From positions 62,001-126,000 of the forward strand of contig JANDJZ010001753.1 in the NCBI GenBank assembly GCA_027943245.1: a stretch of 64,000 bases of DNA, given 5' to 3'. The DNA is from Acanthamoeba sp. SK_2022b. Its lineage: Eukaryota; Discosea; Longamoebia; Acanthamoebidae. The notes under the pieces are model-generated. The model was not told where the DNA came from. It made no database searches and saw only the letters and a program-made list of their open reading frames with translations. The translations under genes were made by a program, and so were the position numbers. Of this stretch, positions 22,643 to 39,243 are shown piece by piece (position 1 is the first letter of the stretch; every line of letters starts with the position of its first letter).

Positions 22643-25600
22643 ATGAGTAAGTTCTGGGGTGGTGCCGATAGCTCTGACAGTGAAGACGAAGTCTCCGAGA
22701 AGGAGGTGCTCTCGGGAAGCGAGGGCGAAGAGGGAAGCGGCGATGAGGGCGAGGGAGAGGGAGAGAAGGACATTGATTGGGGTATCGATTCGGACTCGGA
22801 TGGTGAAGAATCCAAGCGAGTCGTGAAGAGCGTGCGAGATAAGCGCTATGAAGAGATGCACAAGCTCATCGAGAACCTCGACAAGGACATTAAGGAGGCT
22901 AATTGGGTGAATATCAACACGGGTACCATTTTGCCAATATTTTTTTGATATAAATCCTTGCCGCTGGATTTCCGCTAGAATTGGGCCTCATCTTTCACTG
23001 CGCTACAGATTTCCAGAGCCTGAGCGTGTGGATCAAGAAGGCCAGCAACCTCATCAACAAGGAAGGCGTGCCTGGCCCCTATGTCTCAATCCTCATCCAG
23101 CTCGAGGACGTCCTCAAGCAGACCACGGCTGACAAGGAGGTGCCTATCCCTTCCCAAAATGCCGGTTCCGGTCCCTGCCCGCCAGTGATCAAAATTTTCT
23201 GAGATTGCTGCTGCTGTGGGCATGGTTGAGTGCGGCACTAAACTCTCCCATGCAGGCCAAGAAGGGCATGAGCAAGAACGATGCCAAGGCCTTAAACACT
23301 TTCGCCCAGAAGCTGAAGAAGAACAACAAGGATTACCAAGCCGAAATCGATCGCTTCAAGCAGGTACATTTCTCCACATCTCTGTGCTCATCATTTTCCC
23401 TCCCAGTTGCGGATTGTAGCATGATTGAAAATTCTGATCCAGTGATGGCCTCACGATGTTTGGCATCTACAGAATCCCTCTGCCTTCAACAAGGCTGCCG
23501 TTAAGGTCGCGAAGAAAGTCGAAGATGAGGACGAGGACGAGGACAACGATGAGGACCTTATGGCCCTCGCCAAACCTGGCAAGAAGGCCGCCATCTCCGA
23601 TGAGGAGGAGGACGAGGATGGTATGCGCCTGCCATCTCCGCGCTCGCGATGACTCGTCACTGTCTCACGCCCCTGTTTCTGTTTGTTAAACAGAGCCCAA
23701 GTCCAAGACCGCCACCAAGCCCGGCCGTAAGGCTCCCGCTGCTCCGGCTCCGGCCAAGATTGTGTGGACCGACGAGCTGATTTCCGAGAAGCTCGATGAA
23801 GTCGTCAAGAAGCGCGGTATGAAGAAGGCTACTCCCAAGGAGTTGATCGACCAGCTTAAGGTGCTCCTGGCCAACGTCAAGGCGGCGCAGAAGAAGGTGG
23901 AGATCTACATGCAGATCATCGCCATCATGTTCGACAGGACCAGGTACGCCGGCTATCGAGATGCTCATCAAGACACCTTGCCCCCTTCCCTCTTTTTTTA
24001 ACTTGAACGCGCTCTTCCTTTCTTTGTTGTCCCATTCCAGCGCCAACGTTACCAAGGCCATGAAACCGGGCGCCTGGGCCAGAGCTCGCGATTACATCGC
24101 CGAGCTGCTGCAGCTTCTCAGCACCGATAGCTCCCTGGTCCTGAACGAGACCGCCAGCGAGGCTGCTGTTGAGTCCGAAGACGGCAGCGTACGCTTTCAT
24201 CACGAGCTCTTGCAGTCTCCTCTGCAACAACCAGTTTTGGCTGACCCCTGCTTTTTCCGCAGTTGCCCGCCGTTGCCCAGATCGCAGTCAACCTGACCTC
24301 TTTCATCGAGCAGCTTGACACTGAGTTCAGCAAGGGTCTGCACCACGTTGACCCTCACACGCACGAGTACGTCGACCGACTTCGCCAGGACAGCCTCTTC
24401 CTCGAGCTGGCTGCCCAGGTGCAGGAGTACTACGAGAAGCACGGCGACTTGGCTCAGGCTGCCCGCATTGCCATGAAGAGGGTCGAGCATTCCTACTACA
24501 AGGTGTGTTCTCCGCTGCACATAGCTGTGTGATTGCCGCGAAGTTCTCACTCGACCATTCCGCTCTCTCTTCTCTTTTGCCCAGCATGACACCATCACTG
24601 AGAAGCTTGAGGAGGCCCACCTCGAGCGTCAGCAGAAGGACGCCCAGAAGAAGAAGGAGGGCACCGAAGTCGTTGCTGACGACAAGAAGTCGTCGGCCGA
24701 CGTCGAGAAGCTCTGCGTCCTCATCTACACTCACGGCGACGAGAGGCTGAAGACCAACGCCCTCCTGTGCCATGTCTACCACCACGCCCTGCACGACAGG
24801 TTCCACCAGGCCCGAGATCTCATGCTGATGAGGTGCGCACTTTACATTCCTCGCTCAGATTTACACCCCCCCCCACACAATCCCGATTCAAGTGTGCTGC
24901 AAGCGCGTTTGCTCACTAGGACGCCCCTTTCTGCCATTCTGCAGCCACATCCAGGACAACATTCAGCACATGGATGCCCGCATGCAGGTCCTGTTCAACA
25001 GAGCGATGGTCCAGCTCGGTCTCAGCGCTTTCCGCAGGGGCGCCATCTACGAGGCCCACTCGTGCCTTTCGGACATCTGCTCCGGCAAGACCAGGGAGTA
25101 CCTCGCGCAGGGCATGTCCAGCGCTCGCTTCCAGGAGAAGAGCCCCGAGCAGGAGAAGCTCGAGAAGCTTCGTCAGGTGCCCTTCCACATGCACATCAAC
25201 CTCGACCTGCTCGACACGGTCCACCTCACCACTGCCATGCTACTCGAAATCCCCAACATGGCCGCTCACCCTCACGATATCAGACCCAAGGTATCTTCGA
25301 TTTCCTCCTCCCTCCCCTGTTTCATTCTAAGTCACACTTGGGTCCATTACATTGACCGAGGGCCTCGTCTCGCAAACCAGATCATCTCTCGTGCTCTGCG
25401 CCGTTCGCTTGATGGCTACGAGAAGAACTATTTCACCGGCCCGCCGGAGAGCACCCGCGACTACTGCGTTGTCGCCGCCAGGGCCCTGGCCAAGGGCGAC
25501 TGGAAGCGGACAGAAGAGCTGCTCCTGGGCCTGCCGGCGTGGTCTCTGCTTCAGAACTCGGAGGGAGTCAAGGCGATGCTTAAGCGCAAGATCCAGGAGG

Positions 25601-26328
25601 AGGGCCTCCGGACCTACATCTTCACCTACTCTCCCTACTACACCGCCATGTCTCTCGAGGAACTCTCCAACATTTTTGAACTGCCGCAGCACAACGGTAC
25701 CCCTTCCCCCCCAAGTTGCCCCCAAATATCGATTGAGACTGTCCGCGCTCACTTCTCCTTTCCCGGACACGCAGTGCACAGCCTGGTCAGCAAGATGATC
25801 ATCAATAAGGAGATTCAGGCCTCGTGGGACCAGCCCACCGCGACTCTGGTCATGCACAAGGCCCAGTCCTCTCGCCTGCAGCTCCTCGCTCTTCAGCTCG
25901 CTGATAAGGTGCGCCGGGGAGACCAATCGCTATTAACTCCGTGAGTGCCCGTGGTCGCTGATGCCTCCCCTTTCTTCCCCATGCAGGCTGGCGTGCTAGT
26001 TGAGAACAACGAGCGTCTGCTCGAGTCGGCCAAGCCCGGCGGCTACGGCTACAAGTTTGACAACAAGGGCAAGAGCGGCTACGACTCGAGACGGGGCGGT
26101 GGCGCCAGGCGAGGCGGCTACGGCGGCTACTCGGGCGACCGCCAGGGTCGCACCGGTGGCGGCGGCGGCCGTGGCGGTGGCTACTCGGGCGATCGCCGTC
26201 AGGGCGGCGACCGTCGCCAGGGCGATAGCCAGAACGAGCGTCGCAACGTCGCCGACGGCTTTGTCAGGCAGGAAAGGCGCGGAAGGCGCGGCGGCCGCCA
26301 ACAGGAGGGCGGGTGGAACAACGCCTAA
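22643..26328 (+). CDS. EIF3C: Translation initiation factor eIF3 subunit c
   Basis: eIF3c is a core scaffold subunit of eIF3, which binds the 40S ribosome and contacts eIF1, eIF5 and the multifactor complex. The N-terminus [20 protein letters not shown] is the typical acidic eIF3c start. Exons continue with [20 protein letters not shown] and [15 protein letters not shown]. Then come an acidic linker, [35 protein letters not shown] and [20 protein letters not shown]. Further on are [29 protein letters not shown] and [18 protein letters not shown]. The C-terminal PCI domain includes [20 protein letters not shown] and [20 protein letters not shown]. The tail after about 26080 is an RGG-rich region ([16 protein letters not shown] and repeats) ending GGWNNA, stop 26326-26328. 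All introns are short GT-AG. Confidence 0.95.
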
Positions 26329-26544
26329 GCGGGCAGTGCCCCGACTCGCGGCTCTCCGACACCCAAACCCATCCATTCCCCTGTAGCCGGCCGCTCCTAT
26401 TAATCAAAAAAAATAAAAAGGTTAAAAATTAAACGCAAAGATACATTCCGTGTTTCTGTTTCTGTTTAATTTAACGTGGCGCAATTTCTTGTTGCTCCAG
26501 AAACAAAGGTTTGTGCGGAGGAGCAGGAGACGCAACACAACAAG

Positions 26545-26763
26545 ATGGCGTCGGCGAACAAGATGAAGGCTCTGTTTGAGCAGAAGATGGAAGATGCAAC
26601 CAAAGTGCAGACCAACACGAAGCGGCCTACTGAGAAGGTGTGGACACCCAACCAAGGCGACAACGGAACGGGCGCACATACCTCCACGGGCTACCGTCAG
26701 CAGGTCGTCAAGCAAGAATCCAACGGGCCTCCTCCCAAGCGCAGCCTTAAGGACCTCCCTTGA
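26545..26763 (+). CDS. Small protein of unknown function (72 aa)
   Basis: A single-exon frame begins ATG 26545 (MASANKMKALFEQKMEDATK) and ends TGA 26761-26763. It is charged and Gln-rich, with a C-terminal PPPKRSLKDLP. There is no signal peptide or membrane segment. The frame is open 23 codons further upstream without a better ATG. The A/T-rich stretch at about 26405-26440 separates it from the eIF3c 3' end and could serve as terminator or promoter. Not recognised; a short acidic or basic helix is all that can be seen. It is directly followed by the CpG-poor block. Confidence 0.5.
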   Translation: MASANKMKALFEQKMEDATKVQTNTKRPTEKVWTPNQGDNGTGAHTSTGYRQQVVKQESNGPPPKRSLKDLP

Positions 26764-26902
26764 AGGGAACCCACTGCTTCCACTTTTTCGTCCTCTGTAC
26801 CAACAACATGATGCGTTTTTGCGAGGGTGATCTCAAATCAAGGTATTTGCTTGGTCATTTCGCCTCCTGTCTTGGTGTTGAGGTTGGGTCCACATGTGAG
26901 CG

Positions 26903-29298
26903 AGAAGAGGGCTGGTGGACATGGTCACCTTGCACCTCAGCCTCACCACTTCCTCTGAAAGCTTTGTCATTGGACTGTGAGTGCTCAGTGAGTGGCTGGG
27001 CTTGATGAGTGGTCAGCTGCTTGCCTGAGTGGGGCCCAGGTCATGTCCTGGCTCAAGAAGTGAGTGTGCTGGACAGCATGGTCCACAACCACTTGCTACA
27101 CACCTGCTGGCCTTCCTCTCTATGGCTGGCAGCTCCTTGCTGTTGAATTGACCACTAGCTGGGCTCTCATGAGGCCTCTGGTCCTCCTCCTCCTGCTGGA
27201 AATGACTGAGATATGCCACAAGCACCACACAAATATAAGGAGAGCTACTGCAAGAGTTGCCACTTGTGACTCAAGTTCACAGATGACTTGCTTATGATCT
27301 TTGACACTGATGCAGCTGAGGACTTGGATCTCCCTGTGCTTCCCAAGTCAGGGTGAGCCTCTCAACCTTTGATTGACAAGTGAAGATCCCTCACCTTGAA
27401 TGTCCCACCACAAGACAGATCATCCTTGATAGGAGACTTAGCCCAAGGACTTGCAAGACCTGTTTGATGTGCTGGAAGAAGAGGAAGAAGTGCAGGGAGC
27501 TTGAGGCTGTGAGCACTGTGAAGGCACATAGCCAGGATGATGCTGTAGGGTGGAGAAGGAGGTGGTGATGTTGAGCATGTCCCCATCATCCAGGCTCTTG
27601 ACTAAAAAGCCAAGAAGCCAGTTGGTGAGGGAGCCAACATTGGTGGCACTGAGGGTGGAGGAAGAGAGAGGAATAATGCCATGGTAGAGGGCAGGGGCAA
27701 GCAAGAGGTAGAAGGTGGGAGCAGCTTCATACAAGATATGGACAGGTTTGGCATTCTGTCCAGGAAGGTATGCATGAGGGGCAGGTAGCTCAAGGCTGTT
27801 CAAGCCACATCTGCCTTCATCTTCTGACTGTTTGATTCTTTTGAACCCTTAATGATTATACTATACAGGAACCTCAAGCACTTCCACAACTCCTGAGTCC
27901 AAGGGCAAGTCTCCAATCACCAAAGGACAGTACCTTTACTTGTTGGAGTTCCTGGGACAGTTTCAGTGGCCTTCTCCTTACCTTGACCTGAGCAGAGAGT
28001 TGGGAAGAAACAGGTGCGGTGCCCTGAATGAAGAAGAAGGTCAGACACTAAAACTGAAGATAGCAACATAAAGAAAGTGCAAGTGCAGAGGTAGCCTGAG
28101 AAGACAGTGCCAGAAGACGTCTGCACTGAGAAGAAGGGCCTGTGGAATCAGCTGGTGTTGCTGCCTCCTTGGCTTGTGCGGCAGCAGTGGAGAAGGCTTC
28201 CTCTGCTGCTACCTACTATATGATGCCAGGATGCTTGGTGAGGCTGGTGAACATGGTAAAGTACTTGCTCAGGGTGCCTGGATTTGGTGCCTGCTGCCCT
28301 TCTTGCATGCACTGGGTATATGGATTTGTTAACCCTGTAAGAAGTTGTTTCATTCAAAAGTGCTACATACCAAGAACTCTGAAAGAGCTTTGTAGTTGGT
28401 AGGTTGGCCATGTGGTTTGAAGTGTGGCAAGCAGCTGGTCTTGTAGGAGTTGAACACTTTTTCGAAGGCATCCAGGATGACTGAGCCATGCATGTTCACA
28501 AAGTTTTCAAAACTGCAGATTTGGTTGAGGATGAACCAGTTGAGGTGGTGTCCCTCCACCTCTGAGCATACAGTGTAGTAGTTGTCCCACAGCTCAAGTC
28601 CAACAAGGCGCCAAACCACAACTTGATGGTTACAGTACAGAGCCTCTGGATGTGATGTGAACTGAGACACAGTTTCAACCAGATGCACATTGGGGTCATC
28701 CACACTATTGAGACAAGCGCTTACATACCAAATTCGTCAGTGTCCTCCCAGTTGACCCACTCATTGGCATTGAGAATACATATGAAGGGCTTGGTGTTAT
28801 TAACAAAGCCTCCCACAACAACACTTTGCCATCCCAAATTTGTAATAAATCTTCACCTGTGAATAGACCATCATCTGGTGCTCCAGTCCACATGTACATG
28901 TAAAGTACCTTCAATCTTGCCATCATGTACACCAGTTTTAGCTTTGTTAAAAAGTGACATTGTTACTTTTTTCTGACCACTCTGTTTAAAATGTCTACAG
29001 TTTTCAACAGTAAAATCAGCAGTCATGCAGCTGTAGACATTTAGGACATCTTCCCAGACAGGTGCTGTCTATAGAAGAAGAGTCATTTTCCTGAACACTC
29101 AATTTGTTATGCATAGTCAAGGCCACCACAATAAACCTCCTCAACCAGTAGTCACACTGTGTGACCCCAAAAGGCTACAAGCCACACTGTATATGGGGCA
29201 GACTGCCAGCTGGAGCAGAACCAGCAAGGGAAAGGAAGAGTGGAGAATGCTGGTGGGTGTGAGGTGAAGCTGTCATTGGCAGAAAAAGTGCCTCTTGT
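26903..29298. other. CpG-depleted block, probable decayed mobile element
   Basis: CpG is common in the rest of the window, but there is none from 26903 to 28016 (1,114 bases) or from 28737 to 29298 (562 bases). Only about nine occur in the 2.4 kb. TpG and CpA are abundant, as expected if methylated CpG has decayed. No ORF of normal size or recognisable domain remains. Minus-strand frames around 28350-28930 read protein-like in pieces. A plus-strand frame at 27276-27305 reads FTDDLLMIFD. A 12-bp inverted repeat lies at 28989-29042. No clear terminal repeats were found, so the element class is unknown. The edges are sharp: normal CpG resumes in the promoter of the next gene. Confidence 0.7.
28989..29042. 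repeat. 12-bp inverted repeat inside the CpG-poor block
   Basis: aaatgtctacag at 28989-29000 pairs with ctgtagacattt at 29031-29042, with a 30-base loop. It may be part of a transposon end. Confidence 0.8.
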
Positions 29299-29459
29299 CG
29301 ACAACTATCATTTTCTTTTGCTGAAGAAAGAAAAACGAACTTGGCCCCACAACCGCATCGAGGCCGTAATCAATCCATCTGAAAAAGACCACTTCACCTG
29401 GCCTCTAGTTTTAGCCTGCGCGAATCCACTTCTTTTGATTCGATCAATTCAGCTGAAAA

Positions 29460-35012
<5,553 letters not shown>

Positions 35013-35701
35013 GCGCAAACACGCAAGCGTGAGGCGAACCGATCCCGCAAGGCCGCAAGGCTAGAGTGCAGTAAACAACCAATATCCCCATTCCACAGCA
35101 CACGACACTGTTCCACACGGCTACGCGTGAGGAGCGAGTGCCACTTTTGGTGTGTGACCCCGTGGTCGTGTGTTCGACACGCTGGCGGGGAGGGCGTTCA
35201 CTCCCAACAGTGAGACAGGAGGCGGCACTCGTGGCAGAGTGGTCGCCAAGCACCAACAAACTCCTCGGAGTGAAGCACGAACGGGGGGAGGGGGGCAAAT
35301 GTGAAGACAGAAAGCGAAAAAGAACGAAGACCACGGAGAAATTTGCAGCAATCGCATAGCGCCGGCTGCCGCATAGTACTCACCCTCTCCCCACCACGGG
35401 CCTCAGGTCGCACGTCAGACGACCTTCATTACAGTGTCCCCGTGCATCATTAATATAAGCGGCGTCTGCCATCGCACTGCGGCAAGCCTCACTCCTCTAC
35501 CCCTTTTATATTCACACCCAGCCATTCTTCGCTTCATCACCCAGCCTGCTCATCACCCGTAGAGCAGCCCTCTTCTCTTCTGCCTCTTCACTTTTTTTTG
35601 TCATTTATTAGTATTCTATATTCTTTTCTATTCGGTAGAATAGAAAGGTCCATAGAATATAATAAATAAATCAATAGACCGAACCGATAACACAAAGAAG
35701 G
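35013..35701. promoter_or_regulatory. Upstream region of the F-box/Kelch gene, with a palindrome near the start codon
   Basis: A GC-rich left part turns A/T-rich from about 35440 (attaatataagcgg near 35448 is TATA-like). At 35625-35646 tttctattc and gaatagaaa form 9-bp arms around GGTA. An outer pair, tattctat (35612-35619) and atagaata (35652-35659), flanks it. The ATG follows at 35702. Confidence 0.55.
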
Positions 35702-38259
35702 ATGGCCACCACTACGCGCCTACAGGAGCTGGAGATGGAGGACCCCGTGTCCGAGATGGAGTGGTCTCCCTACCCCGGCAAGAAGGACGACCACACCTCG
35801 TCAGTCGTGACCACGGGCACGAACACGCCGGCCATGCACGTCCACGGAACGGGCGACAACGAGAGCGAGTTCGACGACGAATACGACTTTGACGAATGCG
35901 ATGATGACGAAGAGGACGAGTGCGAGGCCAAGTTCGGCGGAATGCAGTCCCGGGCGACCAAGAGGCCCGGCGGAGTATTGGCCTTCCGTCGCCGTCGCGA
36001 TCAGGCGGGCAAGCGACGCCTGGGCGGCGGCCGACAGCGCCAGAACTCGAAGAAGGCCAACCACAGCAGCGCCGCGGGCTGCGACGGCGAGTGGCTCCAC
36101 CAACACGATGACGATCTGGGCTGCTGTGCGATGCATTCCGCGGATTCCGCGGTAACGGGCCTGCCGTGCGACCAGGCGAGCGAGGCGCGCAGGCTGCGCG
36201 AGGTGGTCGAGGCCATGCCCCAGGAGGCCTGGCTCAAGGTCATCGGTCACCTCACGGACGTGCGCGACGTGGAGATGTCGGTGGCCCTCGTCTCCCACCG
36301 CTTCTACCAGATCACCCGCGAAAACCTCCTGTGGAAGAAGCTCGCCAAGAAGAAGTGGGGGCCCTTCCTCAAGTGGTACCGCGCCACCATCCCCTTCTTC
36401 TACTCTCCTCCCCTTCTTCTACTCTCCTCCCCTTCTTCTACTCTCCTCCCCTTCTTCTACTCTCCTCCCCTTCTTCTACTCTCCTCCCCTTCTTGCATGT
36501 ACAACCACTACTACGCCACCCGCTACGTTGTGCTGACGTGGCATGCGGTGATCGACGCAGGATTGGGGAGAAGAGGTGGACAGCGAGCTTCGACTGGCGC
36601 AAGTACTACATGCAGCGCTCGCTGCTGGACCAGCCCGACGCATTGCGATGGGAATACCCGACCATCCAGGGACCCAAGCCCTCTCCGCGCTTCGTGCAGA
36701 CTGCGTCGCTGGTGGGCGACTCGGAGATCGTCTTCATCGGCGGCAAGCAGAACGAGGAGTCAAGGCTCGACGAGATCCACATCTTGGTAGGCTGCCTGCA
36801 CCTCTCTTGGCCCCCACTCCCAGAGTCGATGCTAATATTCGCGTGATCGACGCGCGTGTAGGACACGAACACGATGCACTTCAAGGAGCCCACTATTCGA
36901 GGCGAGCCCGTGCCGCCCATCGCGCGTCACACGGCAACGGTGGTCGGCAACCGGGTGTTCATCATCGGCGGCTATGGATCGACCTACTTCCACGACCTCT
37001 CCATGCTCGACATGAGTATGCATCTCTCCCCCCCCCTCTTTCCTCGCCGTTTGCGTTGCAATCGACATCTTACGCGAGTCTCTCTCTCTCTCTCTTCGAT
37101 GTCTTGTCGAGCGCAGCCACCATGACGTGGAGCACTCCTGTGACCAGGGGCAAGCGGCCTCGCCACCGATCAAACCACGCCGCCGTGTCCATCGGCACCA
37201 AGATCTTCGTGTTTGGTGGCTCCACGGACGACGAAGAGGGTACGGCCGAGAGTAAACCTTAAGGTTTGTATCCTTTGGCACTGGACTCACCTAGGTCTGT
37301 CGTCACAATCGGTCGCTCGCATCCATCCTTGCAGGCAATTACGTAACGCTGGGCGATTTCTTCATGCTCGACACGGAGACGTTCGAGTGGACCGAACTCA
37401 CGGCCGAGAACTGCACGGGGCCCTTCCCCGAGGGCCGTGCGGGCCACCGCATGGTGGCCATCCGCGACAAACTCTTCCTCTTTGGCGGCGGCGTGTGGGA
37501 CAAGTCGCGCCGGTCGTGGCTGGCCAAGATCAACGCCACACACGTCTTCGACCCACGTACGTGGGCCCCTACCCCATGCGACTTACTTGGTCAAGTGGCT
37601 CACATCTCTTCCGAATGACAGTCACGCGAACGTGGATCAAACCTCAGATGAAAGACAACGTGCTGCCCGACACATGCACCTTCACATCGATCTTCAGCGT
37701 GGGGGTGTTCATGTTTGCTTGTTTTGGGCAGAGCATGCGGCAGGTGCGTCACACCCCTTTTATGTTTTCGCCGACATTCCCTGCCGCTTGTGGCCCTTTT
37801 CGTTCCGTGTTTGCATAGCCAGCTTTGTAAATTTTCTGCGTCATTAGCCGATACTTATTCCGCCCTGGAACAGTTTACGGTTAATGATCATGTCTACGCG
37901 CTCGACACGATCGCCATGGAGTGGCGGCGAGTGCAGCCCGGCGGTCCTGTGCAGCCTCTCTCGCGCGACATGTACGCACCGCCGGTGGCTTGCCAAGTCG
38001 GCCTCTCGTGCCATGACTCATCTCCGCCAACGATGCGTTATTGTTTTCCAGGGCTTCGGCGACTGTGGTGGGCGATCGCGTGTACTTTATGGGAGGTATG
38101 TGGTCTACGTTGAAGACATGTCACTCGTCTGCTGTCCCCATCACTTACTTGCTCACCCCAACTCAAACCCCGTGTACTCTCCGTACAGGCAACTGCGCGG
38201 GGCTCCTTGTGGACCACAACTTCTGCGCGCTCGCGTTCCCTCCCTTCCTCAAGCAGTAG
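35702..38259 (+). CDS. F-box/Kelch-repeat protein
   Basis: F-box/Kelch proteins recruit substrates to SCF ligases through the Kelch propeller. ATG 35702 opens an acidic leader (FDDEYDFDECDDDEEDECEA) and a basic Gly/Arg stretch. The F-box follows: MPQEAWLKVIGHLTDVRDVE, then MSVALVSHRFYQITRENLLW and KKLAKKKWG (about 36210-36360). An intron with a 20-base minisatellite joins LKW to IGEKRWTASFDWRKYYMQ. Kelch blades: PKPSPRFVQTASLVGDSEIV with FIGGKQNEE; IARHTATVVGNRVFIIGGYG; RHRSNHAAVSIGTKIFVFGG; GRAGHRMVAIRDKLFLFGGG; and SATVVGDRVYFMGG. Each has the G-G doublet. The end is LVDHNFCALAFPPFLKQ, stop 38257-38259. It may work with the long SKP1-like protein or a standard SKP1 elsewhere. Confidence 0.85.
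36391..36494. repeat. Minisatellite, about five copies of a 20-base pyrimidine unit, in an intron
   Basis: The unit ccccttcttctactctcctc is repeated five times and then partly. It lies between the donor near 36376 and the acceptor near 36560 of the F-box/Kelch gene and is all pyrimidine except for one A per unit. Confidence 0.92.
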
Positions 38260-39243
38260 AGCGCATAAGGGAGCCTTTTTCGTGTGGTGTGCGTGTTTGA
38301 GTTGTTCGTTTCCAGCTGTTGTATGATGTACAATCGTTTACTCAGTCACGGGCCTCCTCTTTCGCCGCCCTCGGGAGGCCAGACAGTATGCAAGAGACAA
38401 TCGGGGCGCAGAAATGCTGGGTTACCCCCGCTGGTGCTATCTCGTTCGACAGACAGCTTTTTACCAGCCGAAACAACAAGTAGAAGCGCTTTCGCAAAGC
38501 CCTCGGGATCCACAGGTACTGCTCATCTCACCCCACAGCGAACCTGTTGATGCCAGTGTTGGTGGGAGCGTGCGGAGCGGTAAACTAAACTTTATTACTA
38601 AGATTAAAAAGACTTTAATACGCCGGCAAAAGCCGTGCTTGAAAAACAGATGCTGCACCTAGCTCTGAATCTTAACGCCTAGCCCACCACCCTCAAAAGA
38701 GTTTGTGGGTGGTAGTCTATCGGCAGAAGTTAGCAAAAAGAAATCATAGGAATATAAATCTAACAAACCCAAGACACCACAAGAAGCCGGTACCGGCTCC
38801 TCAGGATGTGTGCATGCTGCCCCACATCGTGTGAAGTCCCAGACACACGATGCTGGCAGATACCCAACCTAACAAGGTCGAAATTGCACTATCTCACCCT
38901 TTCTTCGCCCTCAGGTTGATTCTTGCGTGTGGTGGTCCGCCAGCTGGGTCGGTGTAAACGGTCCGGATCCACCAAAAGGCCCACATTTCGCTTCGAGCCC
39001 GGAAAAACGGTTCACGGGAACGAGCTTGTCTTCTCTTGTTGGACGAGTTGCTGGCGTGGGTTGCCGTAGGCAACCCGCGTTAAACGCTTTCCATTCGACC
39101 ACCACTAGCGGAGGTATACAGCGCACCGCGATGCACACCACAACGTTCACCAGCCGTATCTGGAATGTCCTACCACGCCGACGCAATTCCTCTTCTTCTC
39201 TTGGCCTTTACGTGCTGCCAGCGCAGACCACACACCCGCAGTG
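38260..39243. other. Intergenic block, nothing recognised
   Basis: About 980 bases between tandem genes. A short A/T-rich part at 38580-38640 and 38720-38780 probably belongs to the 3' region of the F-box/Kelch gene. I found no snRNA, tRNA or coherent protein. Confidence 0.4.

Noticed and set aside
24327..26376. Several minus-strand ORFs over eIF3c
   Set aside because: They overlap well-conserved eIF3c exons and show no domains.
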